A stretch of 14,136 nt of DNA, from positions 1-14,136 of the forward strand of contig NW_003121897.1 of assembly GCF_000003605.2 (NCBI RefSeq). Reading direction: 5' to 3'. The stretch's first letter is position 1; every line of letters begins with the position of its first letter. The notes below the pieces were generated by a model. That model was not told the DNA's origin. It was given only the letters and a program-made list of their open reading frames with translations, and made no database searches. Below are positions 1-9,947 of this stretch, piece after piece. Source of the DNA: Saccoglossus kowalevskii. Its lineage: Eukaryota; Hemichordata; Enteropneusta; Harrimaniidae. The position numbers and the translations under genes were made by a program.

Positions 1-64
1 TCATCACCCCACGGCACACATACCTCCAATCACCCAGCCTCATTGACTCTACTCATTCGAGTTG
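1..64. repeat. Edge monomer, D-type, one base short
   Basis: The 3' part is a D-like copy with CACCCAG (36C) and a G at position 65, and it is directly followed by class A. The same D''-then-A junction occurs at 5397-5461 and 11704-11768, so the missing upstream sequence probably reads K-C-D''. The first bases, TCATCACCCC, do not fit the normal TCAACATCCCC and the copy is 64 bp long. This could be a real mutation or end-of-contig sequencing noise. Confidence 0.75.
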
Positions 65-715
65 TCAACATCCCCACGGCAGACAGACCTCCAATCACCT
101 AGCCTCATTTACTCTACTCAAAAGAGTTGTCAACACCCCCACGGCACACATACCTCCAATCATCTAGCCTCATTGACTCTACTCATTCGGGTTGTCAACA
201 TCCCCACGGCAGACAGACCTCCAATTATCTAGCCTCATTGACTCTACTCATTCGAGTTGTCAATATCCCCACGGCACACATACCTCCAATCACCCAGCCT
301 CATTGACTCTACTCATTCGAGTTATCAACATCCCCACGGCACACATACATCCAATCACCTAGCCTCATTGACTCTACTCATTCGGGTTGTCAACATCCCC
401 ACGGCACACATACCTCCAATTACCTAGCCTCATTGACTCTACTCATTCGAGTTGTCAATACCCCCACGGCACACATACCTCCAATCATCTAGCCTCATTG
501 ACTCTACTCATTCGAGTTATCAACATCCCCACGGCACACAGACCTCCAATCACCCAGCCTCATTGACTCTACTCATTCGAGTTATCAACATCCCCACGGC
601 ACACATACATCCAATCACCTAGCCTCATTTAAATCTACTCATTCGAGTTGTCAACATCCCCACGGCACACATACCTCCAATCATCTAGCCTCATTTACTC
701 TACTCATTCGAGTTG
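65..715. repeat. HOR unit 1: canonical 10-mer A-J
   Basis: The order is A B C D E F G H I J, ten monomers of ten distinguishable classes. The class C copy (195-259) has TTATCT instead of TTACCT. The I copy (585-650) has one extra A in TTTAAATCT, making it 66 bp. This unit shows the basic 650-bp HOR clearly: A is recognised by CTCAAAAGAG, E and I by CATACATCC, D and H by CACCCAG, and I by TTTAATCT. Confidence 0.92.
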
Positions 716-1430
716 TCAACATCCCCACGGCAGACAGACCTCCAATCACCTAGCCTCATTTACTCTACTCAAAAGAGTTGTCAACACCCCCACGGCACAC
801 ATACCTCCAATCATCTAGCCTCATTGACTCTACTCATTCGGGTTGTCAACATCCCCACGGCAGACAGACCTCCAATTACCTAGCCTCATTGACTCTACTC
901 ATTCGAGTTGTCAATATCCCCACGGCACACATACATCCAATCACCCAGCCTCATTGACTCTACTCATTCGAGTTGTCAACATCCCCACGGCACACATACC
1001 TCCAATCACCCAGCCTCATTGACTCTACTCATTCGAGTTATCAACATCCCCACGGCACACATACATCCAATCACCTAGCCTCATTGACTCTACTCATTCG
1101 GGTTGTCAACATCCCCACGGCACACATACCTCCAATTACCTAGCCTCATTGACTCTACTCATTCGAGTTGTCAATACCCCCACGGCACACATACCTCCAA
1201 TTATCTAGCCTCATTGACTCTACTCATTCGAGTTATCAACATCCCCACGGCACACAGACCTCCAATCACCCAGCCTCATTGACTCTACTCATTCGAGTTA
1301 TCAACATCCCCACGGCACACATACATCCAATCACCTAGCCTCATTTAATCTACTCATTCGAGTTGTCAACATCCCCACGGCACACATACCTCCAATCATC
1401 TAGCCTCATTTACTCTACTCATTCGAGTTG
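716..1430. repeat. HOR unit 2: 11-mer with doubled D
   Basis: The order is A B C D' D'' E F G H I J. The single D of the canonical unit is replaced by two copies. The first (911-975) has 5T and 36C but also 25A and ends in GTTG. The second (976-1040) starts TCAACAT, has 36C and ends in GTTA. This looks like an in-register one-monomer duplication. Unit 15 has the same rare pair, and the two units differ at only about four bases over 715 bp. The G copy here has TTATCT (32T and 34T). Confidence 0.9.
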
Positions 1431-2535
1431 TCAACATCCCCACGGCAGACAGACCTCCAATCACCTAGCCTCATTTACTCTACTCAAAAGAGTTGTCAAC
1501 ACCCCCACGGCACACATACCTCCAATCATCTAGCCTCATTGACTCTACTCATTCGGGTTGTCAACATCCCCACGGCAGACAGACCTCCAATTACCTAGCC
1601 TCATTGACTCTACTCATTCGAGTTGTCAATATCCCCACGGCACACATACCTCCAATCACCCAGCCTCATTGACTCTACTCATTCGAGTTATCAACATCCC
1701 CACGGCACACATACATCCAATCACCTAGCCTCATTGACTCTACTCATTCAGGTTGTCAACATCCCCACGGCACACATACCTCCAATTACCTAGCCTCATT
1801 GACTCTACTCATTCGAGTTGTCAATACCCCCACGGCACACATACCTCCAATCATCTAGCCTCATTGACTCTACTCATTCGAGTTATCAACATCCCCACGG
1901 CACACATACCTCCAATCACCTAGCCTCATTGACTCTACTCATTCGGGTTGTCAACATCCCCACGGCACACAGACCTCCAATCATCTAGCCTCATTGACTC
2001 TACTCATTCGAGTTGTCAACATCCCCACGGCAGACAGACCTCCAATCACCTAGCCTCATTGACTCTACTCATTCGAGTTGTCAACATCCCCACGACACAC
2101 AGACCTCTAATCATCTAGCCTCATTTACTCTACTCATTCGAGTTGTCAACACCCCCACGGCACACATACCTCCAATCACCTAGCCTCATTTACTATACTC
2201 ATTTGAGTTGTCAACATCCCCACGGCACACATACCTCCAATTACCTAGCCTCATTGACTCTACTCATTCGAGTTGTCAATATCCCCACGGCACACATACC
2301 TCCAATCATCTAGCCTCATTGACTCTACTCATTCGAGTTGTCAATATCCCCACGGCACACAGACCTCCAATCACCCAGCCTCATTGACTCTACTCATTCG
2401 AGTTATCAACATCCCCACGGCACACATACATCCAATCACCTAGCCTCATTTAATCTACTCATTCGAGTTGTCAACATCCCCACGGCACACATACCTCCAA
2501 TCATCTAGCCTCATTTACTCTACTCATTCGAGTTG
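1431..2535. repeat. HOR unit 3: long 17-mer with K-R module
   Basis: The order is A B C D E F G K L M N O P Q R I J. After G, the canonical H is replaced by a nine-monomer module K to R before the unit rejoins I J. Module markers are CACGACACAC in N (2081-2145), TTTACTATACTCATTTG in O (2146-2210), and CAATATCCCC with CATCTAG in Q. The E copy has CATTCAGG, a loss of the second CpG. The N copy carries CCTCTAATC (28T), seen again only at 13331-13395. Confidence 0.9.
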
Positions 2536-2885
2536 TCAACATCCCCACGGCAGACAGACCTCCAATCACCTAGCCTCATTTACTCTACTCAAAAGAGTTG
2601 TCAACACCCCCACGGCACACATACCTCCAATTACCTAGCCTCATTGACTCTACTCATTCGAGTTGTCAATATCCCCACGGCACACATACCTCCAATCATC
2701 TAGCCTCATTGACTCTACTCATTCGAGTTGTCAATATCCCCACGGCACACAGACCTCCAATCACCCAGCCTCATTGACTCTACTCATTCGAGTTATCAAC
2801 ATCCCCACGGCACACATACATCAAATCACCTAGCCTCATTTAATCTACTCATTCGAGTTGTCAACATCCCCACGGCACACATACC
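2016..2885. repeat. Segmental copy, left member (pairs with 13266-14136)
   Basis: Fourteen monomers (M N O P Q R I J A S Q R I and the start of J) match 13266-14136 in order and almost base for base. By eye I find two substitutions (TACTATAC against TACGATAC in O, and CATCAAATC against CATCCAATC in I) plus one extra C near the end of the right copy. Both share CCTCTAATC in N, which no other N has. The offset is 11,250 bp. Confidence 0.88.
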
Positions 2886-2925
2886 TCCAATCATCTAGCC
2901 TCATTTACTCTACTCATTCGAGTTG
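2536..2925. repeat. HOR unit 4: contracted 6-mer A-S-Q-R-I-J
   Basis: The second monomer (2601-2665) begins like B, with CACCCCC, and ends like P, with TTACCT and no 61G. That is what an exchange between B and P would produce, deleting everything from C to O in register. Q R I J follow as in the long unit. The I copy (2796-2860) has CATCAAATC instead of CATCCAATC. Confidence 0.88.
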
Positions 2926-4161
2926 TCAACATCCCCACGGCAGACAGACCTCCAATCACCTAGCCTCATTTACTCTACTCAAAAGAGTTGTCAACACCCC
3001 CACGGCACACATACCTCCAATCATCTAGCCTCATTGACTCTACTCATTCGGGTTGTCAACATCCCCACGGCAGACAGACCTCCAATTACCTAGCCTCATT
3101 GACTCTACTCATTCGAGTTGTCAATATCCCCACGGCACACATACCTCCAATCACCCAGCCTCATTGACTCTACTCATTCGAGTTATCAACATCCCCACGG
3201 CACACATACATCCAATCACCTAGCCTCATTGACTCTACTCATTCGGGTTGTCAACATCCCCACGGCACACATACCTCCAATTACCTAGCCTCATTGACTC
3301 TACTCATTCGAGTTGTCAATACCCCCACGGCACACATACCTCCAATCATCTAGCCTCATTGACTCTACTCATTCGAGTTATCAACATCCCCATGGCACAC
3401 ATACCTCCAATCACCTAGCCTCATTGACTCTACTCATTCGGGTTGTCAACATCCCCACGGCACACAGACCTCCAATCATCTAGCCTCATTTACTCTACTC
3501 ATTCGAGTTGTCAACACCCCCACGGCACACATACCTCCAATCACCTAGCCTCATTTACTATACTCATTCGAGTTGTCAACACCCCCACGGCACACATACC
3601 TCCAATCACCTAGCCTCATTGACTCTACTCATTCGAGTTGTCAACATCCCCACGGCAGACAGACCTCCAATCACCTAGCCTCATTGACTCTACTCATTCG
3701 AGTTGTCAACATCCCCACGACACACAGACCTCCAATCATCTAGCCTCATTTACTCTACTCATTCGAGTTGTCAACACCCCCACGTGCACACATACCTCCA
3801 ATCACCTAGCCTCATTTACTATACTCATTTGAGTTGTCAACATCCCCACGGCACACATACCTCCAATTACCTAGCCTCATTGACTCTACTCATTCGAGTT
3901 GTCAATATCCCCACGGCACACATACCTCCAATCATCTAGCCTCATTGACTCTACTCATTCGAGTTGTCAATATCCCCACGGCACACAGACCTCCAATCAC
4001 CCAGCCTCATTGACTCTACTCATTCGAGTTATCAACATCCCCACGGCACACATACATCCAATCACCTAGCCTCATTTAATCTACTCATTCGAGTTGTCAA
4101 CATCCCCACGGCACACATACCTCCAATCATCTAGCCTCATTTACTCTACTCATTCGAGTTG
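2926..4161. repeat. HOR unit 5: long 19-mer
   Basis: The order is A B C D E F G K L' O' T M N O P Q R I J. Compared with unit 3 it has two additional O-like and T copies (3511-3640) between L' and M. The K copy (3381-3445) has CCATGGC, a CpG-to-TpG change. The O copy (3771-3836) is 66 bp because of an extra T, giving CACGTGCAC. Both private marks recur together in unit 12, so the two segments descend from one copying event. Confidence 0.88.
3316..4161. repeat. Segmental copy, left member (pairs with 9948-10793)
   Basis: Monomers G K L' O' T M N O P Q R I J correspond in order to 9948-10793 at an offset of 6,632 bp. Private marks in common are CCATGGC in K and the inserted T giving CACGTGCAC in O. 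I count roughly eight substitutions, most of them in the P-Q-R part of the right copy. Confidence 0.83.
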
Positions 4162-4811
4162 TCAACATCCCCACGGCAGACAGACCTCCAATCACCTAGC
4201 CTCATTTACTCTACTCAAAAGAGTTGTCAACACCCCCACGGCACACATACCTCCAATCATCTAGCCTCATTGACTCTACTCATTCGGGTTGTCAACATCC
4301 CCACGGCAGACAGACCTCCAATTACCTAGCCTCATTGACTCTACTCATTCGAGTTGTCAATATCCCCATGGCACACATACCTCCAATCACCCAGCCTCAT
4401 TGACTCTACTCATTCGAGTTATCAACATCCCCACGGCACACATACATCCAATCACCTAGCCTCATTGACTCTACTCATTCGGGTTGTCAACATCCCCACG
4501 GCACACATACCTCCAATTACCTAGCCTCATTGACTCTACTCATTCGAGTTGTCAATACCCCCACGGCACACATACCTCCAATCATCTAGCCTCATTGACT
4601 CTACTCATTCGAGTTATCAACATCCCCACGGCACACAGACCTCCAATCACCCAGCCTCATTGACTCTACTCATTCGAGTTATCAACATCCCCACGGCACA
4701 CATACATCCAATCACCTAGCCTCATTTAATCTACTCATTCGAGTTGTCAACATCCCCACGGCACACATACCTCCAATCATCTAGCCTCATTTACTCTACT
4801 CATTCGAGTTG
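4162..4811. repeat. HOR unit 6: canonical 10-mer A-J
   Basis: Exact class order A to J, 650 bp with no indels. The D copy (4357-4421) carries CCATGGC (13T). That variant also sits in D copies of units 12, 14 and 16, so it marks one D lineage spread across the array. Confidence 0.92.
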
Positions 4812-5461
4812 TCAACATCCCCACGGCAGACAGACCTCCAATCACCTAGCCTCATTTACTCTACTCAAAAGAGTTGTCAACACCCCCACGGCACACATAC
4901 CTCCAATCATCTAGCCTCATTGACTCTACTCATTCGGGTTGTCAACATCCCCACGGCAGACAGACCTCCAATTACCTAGCCTCATTGACTCTACTCATTC
5001 GAGTTGTCAATATCCCCACGGCACACATACCTCCAATCACCCAGCCTCATTGACTCTACTCATTCGAGTTATCAACATCCCCACGGCACACATACATCCA
5101 ATCACCTAGCCTCATTGACTCTACTCATTCGGGTTGTCAACATCCCCACGGCACACATACCTCCAATTACCTAGCCTCATTGACTCTACTCATTCGAGTT
5201 GTCAATACCCCCACGGCACACATACCTCCAATCATCTAGCCTCATTGACTCTACTCATTCGAGTTATCAACATCCCCACGGCACACATACCTCCAATCAC
5301 CTAGCCTCATTGACTCTACTCATTCGGGTTGTCAACATCCCCACGGCAGACAGACCTCCAATTACCTAGCCTCATTGACTCTACTCATTCGAGTTGTCAA
5401 TATCCCCACGGCACACATACCTCCAATCACCCAGCCTCATTGACTCTACTCATTCGAGTTG
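4812..5461. repeat. HOR unit 7: alternative 10-mer ending K-C-D''
   Basis: The order is A B C D E F G K C D''. It has the canonical length but not the canonical content: H I J is replaced by K (5267-5331), a second C (5332-5396) and a D-like copy ending in GTTG (5397-5461). The next unit then starts. K ends in GGGTTG as B does, so K-to-C mimics B-to-C, and the unit appears to re-enter its own start before jumping to A. Unit 14 has the same structure. Confidence 0.88.
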
Positions 5462-6112
5462 TCAACATCCCCACGGCAGACAGACCTCCAATCACCTAGC
5501 CTCATTTACTCTACTCAAAAGAGTTGTCAACACCCCCACGGCACACATACCTCCAATCATCTAGCCTCATTGACTCTACTCATTCGGGTTGTCAACATCC
5601 CCACGGCAGACAGACCTCCAATTACCTAGCCTCATTGACTCTACTCATTCGAGTTGTCAATATCCCCACGGCACACATACCTCCAATCACCCAGCCTCAT
5701 TGACTCTACTCATTCGAGTTATCAACATCCCCACGGCACACATACATCCAATCACCTAGCCTCATTGACTCTACTCATTCGGGTTGTCAACATCCCCCAC
5801 GGCACACATACCTCCAATTACCTAGCCTCATTGACTCTACTCATTCGAGTTGTCAATACCCCCACGGCACACATACCTCCAATCATCTAGCCTCATTGAC
5901 TCTACTCATTCGAGTTATCAACATCCCCACGGCACACAGACCTCCAATCACCCAGCCTCATTGACTCTACTCATTCGAGTTATCAACATCCCCACGGCAC
6001 ACATACATCCAATCACCTAGCCTCATTTAATCTACTCATTCGAGTTGTCAACATCCCCACGGCACACATACCTCCAATCATCTAGCCTCATTTACTCTAC
6101 TCATTCGAGTTG
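5462..6112. repeat. HOR unit 8: canonical 10-mer A-J
   Basis: Class order A to J. The F copy (5787-5852) is 66 bp because its C-run reads CATCCCCCAC, one C more than usual. This is a homopolymer change that could be genuine or a read error. Otherwise the unit matches unit 6, apart from the 13T mark in unit 6's D copy. Confidence 0.92.
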
Positions 6113-6762
6113 TCAACATCCCCACGGCAGACAGACCTCCAATCACCTAGCCTCATTTACTCTACTCAAAAGAGTTGTCAACACCCCCACGGCACACATA
6201 CCTCCAATCATCTAGCCTCATTGACTCTACTCATTCGGGTTGTCAACATCCCCACGGCAGACAGACCTCCAATTACCTAGCCTCATTGACTCTACTCATT
6301 CGAGTTGTCAATATCCCCACGGCACACATACCTCCAATCACCCAGCCTCATTGACTCTACTCATTCGAGTTATCAACATCCCCACGGCACACATACATCC
6401 AATCACCTAGCCTCATTGACTCTACTCATTCGGGTTGTCAACATCCCCACGACACACATACCTCCAATTACCTAGCCTCATTGACTCTACTCATTCGAGT
6501 TGTCAATACCCCCACGGCACACATACCTCCAATCATCTAGCCTCATTGACTCTACTCATTCGAGTTATCAACATCCCCACGGCACACATACCTCCAATCA
6601 CCTAGCCTCATTGACTCTACTCATTCGGGTTGTCAACATCCCCACGGCAGACAGACCTCCAATTACCTAGCCTCATTGACTCTACTCATTCGAGTTGTCA
6701 ATATCCCCACGGCACACATACCTCCAATCACCTAGCCTCATTGACTCTACTCATTCGAGTTG

Positions 6763-6827
6763 TCAATATCCCCACGGCACACAGACCTCCAATTACCTAG
6801 CCTCATTGACTCTACTCAAAAGAGTTG
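6763..6827. repeat. Mosaic monomer V
   Basis: The only copy with this combination: it starts TCAATAT (5T, as D, Q and R), has ACAGACC (22G), TTACCT (32T, as C and F), TTGACTC (46G), and then CTCAAAAGAG, the end otherwise confined to class A. It is therefore an 18th AAAAG site inside unit 9 that does not open a normal unit; T follows it instead of B. It is best read as a recombinant of a C- or R-type 5' part and an A-type 3' end. Confidence 0.8.
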
Positions 6828-6892
6828 TCAACACCCCCACGGCACACATACCTCCAATCACCTAGCCTCATTGACTCTACTCATTCGAGTTG
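6828..6892 (+). repeat. Reference 65-bp monomer (class T, near consensus)
   Basis: This copy differs from the consensus only at monomer position 7 (C instead of T, giving TCAACACCCCC), so it serves as the reference for numbering. Landmarks are the C-run at 7-11, CpG at 13-14, ACATACCTCC at 19-28, CTAG at 35-38, two CTCATT words at 40-45 and 53-58, CpG at 59-60, and GTTG at 62-65. GTTG joins TCAAC of the next copy to make a short inverted repeat, GTTG-T-CAAC. The consensus carries BfaI (CTAG), HinfI (GACTC) and TaqI (TCGA) recognition words. Class changes 36C and 61G destroy the first and third, so digestion would reveal ladders and HOR periods. Confidence 0.9.
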
Positions 6893-7542
6893 TCAACACC
6901 CCCACGGCACACATACCTCCAATCACCTAGCCTCATTGACTCTACTCATTCGAGTTGTCAACATCCCCACGGCACACATACCTCCAATCATCTAGCCTCA
7001 TTGACTCTACTCATTCGAGTTGCCAACATCCCCACGGCAGACAGACCTCCAATCACCTAGCCTCATTGACTCTACTCATTCGAGTTGTCAACATCCCCAC
7101 GACACACAGACCTCCAATCATCTAGCCTCATTTACTCTACTCATTCGAGTTGTCAACACCCCCACGGCACACATACCTCCAATCACCTAGCCTCATTTAC
7201 TATACTCATTTGAGTTGTCAACATCCCCACGGCACACATACCTCCAATTACCTAGCCTCATTGACTCTACTCATTCGAGTTGTCAATATCCCCACGGCAC
7301 ACATACCTCCAATCATCTAGCCTCATTGACTCTACTCATTCGAGTTGTCAATATCCCCACGGCACACAGACCTCCAATCACCCAGCCTCATTGACTCTAC
7401 TCATTCGAGTTATCAACATCCCCACGGCACACATACATCCAATCACCTAGCCTCATTTAATCTACTCATTCGAGTTGTCAACATCCCCACGGCACACATA
7501 CCTCCAATCATCTAGCCTCATTTACTCTACTCATTCGAGTTG

Positions 7543-8647
7543 TCAACATCCCCACGGCAGACAGACCTCCAATCACCTAGCCTCATTTACTCTACTCAAA
7601 AGAGTTGTCAACACCCCCACGGCACACATACCTCCAATCATCTAGCCTCATTGACTCTACTCATTCGGGTTGTCAACATCCCCACGGCAGACAGACCTCC
7701 AATTACCTAGCCTCATTGACTCTACTCATTCGAGTTGTCAATATCCCCACGGCACACATACCTCCAATCACCCAGCCTCATTGACTCTACTCATTCGAGT
7801 TATCAACATCCCCACGGCACACATACATCCAATCACCTAGCCTCATTGACTCTACTCATTCGGGTTGTCAACATCCCCACGGCACACATACCTCCAATTA
7901 CCTAGCCTCATTGACTCTACTCATTCGAGTTTTCAATACCCCCACGGCACACATACCTCCAATGATCTAGCGTCATTGACTCTACTCATTCGAGTTATCA
8001 ACATCCCCACGGCACACATACCTCCAATCACCTAGCCTCATTGACTCTACTCATTCGGGTTGTCAACATCCCCACGGCACACAGACCTCCAATCATCTAG
8101 CCTCATTTACTCTACTCATTCGAGTTGTCAACACCCCCACGGCACACATACCTCCAATCACCTAGCCTCATTTACTATACTCATTCGAGTTGTCAACACC
8201 CCCACGGCACACATACCTCCAATCACCTAGCCTCATTGACTCTACTCATTCGAGTTGTCAACATCCCCACGGCACACATACCTCCAATCATCTAGCCTCA
8301 TTGACTCTACTCATTCGAGTTGTCAACATCCCCACGGCAGACAGACCTCCAATCACCTAGCCTCACTGACTCTACTCATTCGAGTTGTCAACATCCCCAC
8401 GACACACAGACCTCCAATCATCTAGCCTCATTTACTCTACTCATTCGAGTTGTCAACACCCCCACGGCACACATACCTCCAATCACCTAGCCTCATTTAC
8501 TATACTCATTTGAGTTGTCAACATCCCCACGGCACACATACCTCCAATCACCTAGCCTCATTTAATCTACTCATTCGAGTTGTCAATATCCCCACGGCAC
8601 ACATACCTCCAATCATCTAGCCTCATTTACTCTACTCATTCGAGTTG
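7543..8647. repeat. HOR unit 10: long 17-mer lacking P-Q-R
   Basis: The order is A B C D E F G K L' O' T W M N O I' J'. After O it passes directly to an I-like copy (8518-8582, TTTAATCT but CATACCTCC) and a J-like copy that starts TCAATAT as Q does (8583-8647). Both ends look recombinant. The F-G junction carries three unusual changes (T at 7932, G at 7964, G at 7972) found again only in unit 12. The M copy has CACTGAC. Confidence 0.87.
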
Positions 8648-9297
8648 TCAACATCCCCACGGCAGACAGACCTCCAATCACCTAGCCTCATTTACTCTAT
8701 TCAAAAGAGTTGTCAACACCCCCACGGCACACATACCTCCAATCATCTAGCCTCATTGACTCTACTCATTCGGGTTGTCAACATCCCCACGGCAGACAGA
8801 CCTCCAATTACCTAGCCTCATTGACTCTACTCATTCGTATTGTCAATATCCCCACGGCACACATACCTCCAATCACCCAGCCTCATTGACTCTACTCATT
8901 CGAGTTATCAACATCCCCACGGCACACATACATCCAATCACCTAGCCTCATTGACTCTACTCATTCGGGTTGTCAACATCCCCACGGCACACATACCTCC
9001 AATTACCTAGCCTCATTGACTCTACTCATTCGAGTTGTCAATACCCCCACGGCACACATACCTCCAATCATCTAGCCTCATTGACTCTACTCATTCGAGT
9101 TATCAACATCCCCACGGCACACAGACCTCCAATCACCCAGCCTCATTGACTCTACTCATTCGAGTTATCAACATCCCCACGGCACACATACATCCAATCA
9201 CCTAGCCTCATTTAATCTACTCATTCGAGTTGTCAACATCCCCACGGCACACATACCTCCAATCATCTAGCCTCATTTACTCTACTCATTCGAGTTG
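8648..9297. repeat. HOR unit 11: canonical 10-mer A-J
   Basis: Exact class order A to J, 650 bp. Private changes are CTCTATTCAAAAG in the A copy (8648-8712) and CGTATTG at the end of the C copy (8778-8842). It is the last intact canonical 10-mer in the window; the only later unit with H is the 11-mer at 11769-12483. Confidence 0.92.
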
Positions 9298-9947
9298 TCA
9301 ACATCCCCACGGCAGACAGACCTCCAATCACCTAGCCTCATTTACTCTACTCAAAAGAGTTGTCAACACCCCCACGGCACACATACCTCCAATCATCTAG
9401 CCTCATTGACTCTACTCATTCGGGTTGTCAACATCCCCACGGCAGACAGACCTCCAATTACCTAGCCTCTTTGACTCTACTCATTCGAGTTGTCAATATC
9501 CCCATGGCACACATACCTCCAATCACCCAGCCTCATTGACTCTACTCATTCGGGTTATCAACATCCCCACGGCACACATACATCCAATCACCTAGCCTCA
9601 TTGACTCTACTCATTCGGGTTGTCAACATCCCCACGGCACACATACCTCCAATTACCTAGCCTCATTGACTCTACTCATTCGAGTTTTCAATACCCCCAC
9701 GGCACACATACCTCCAATGATCTAGCGTCATTGACTCTACTCATTCGAGTTGTCAATATCCCCACGGCACACATACCTCCAATCACCCAGCCTCATTGAC
9801 TCTACTCATTCGAGTTATCAACATCCCCACGGCACACATACATCCAATCACCTAGCCTCATTGACTCTACTCATTCGGGTTGTCAACATCCCCACGGCAC
9901 ACATACCTCCAATTACCTAGCCTCATTGACTCTACTCATTCGAGTTG

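Larger units (their letters stand above)
6113..7542. repeat. HOR unit 9: long 22-mer with mosaic centre
   Basis: The order is A B C D E F G K C U V T T W M N O P Q R I J. The centre, 6698-7022, is unlike any other unit: U is D-like without 36C, V is a mosaic carrying the A-type AAAAG end, then come two T copies in tandem and W. The F copy (6438-6502) has CACGACACAC, a mark otherwise confined to N. The M copy (7023-7087) starts CCAACA. From M onward the order is that of unit 3. Confidence 0.87.

Noticed and set aside
240-270. TTCG followed by a partial CENP-B box pattern
   Set aside because: In 65A copies TTCGNNNNA fits, but the required CGGG at the end is absent (AACA instead), and no monomer class supplies it on either strand.
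300-340. TTATCAACA resembling a DnaA box (TTATCCACA), recurring in copies with 65A
   Set aside because: It has one mismatch, arises simply where a 65A monomer precedes TCAACA, and lies in an array with no bacterial features or AT-rich unwinding element.
3638-3939. Overlapping open stretches of 64 and 78 codons, repeated at 10270-10571
   Set aside because: Both start at TTG, are translations of the satellite in different frames, and stay open because of the inserted T in the O monomer. The similarity of the two loci reflects the segmental copy, not gene conservation.
5460-5470. Transposable-element terminal repeats or target-site duplications at unit boundaries
   Set aside because: Unit boundaries are ordinary monomer boundaries with no terminal inverted repeats, no duplicated flanks and no inserted non-satellite sequence.
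6880-6900. TTCGAGTTG as a tRNA-like or Pol III B box
   Set aside because: It lacks the leading G and the final C of GTTCGANNC, and there is no A box or cloverleaf around it.
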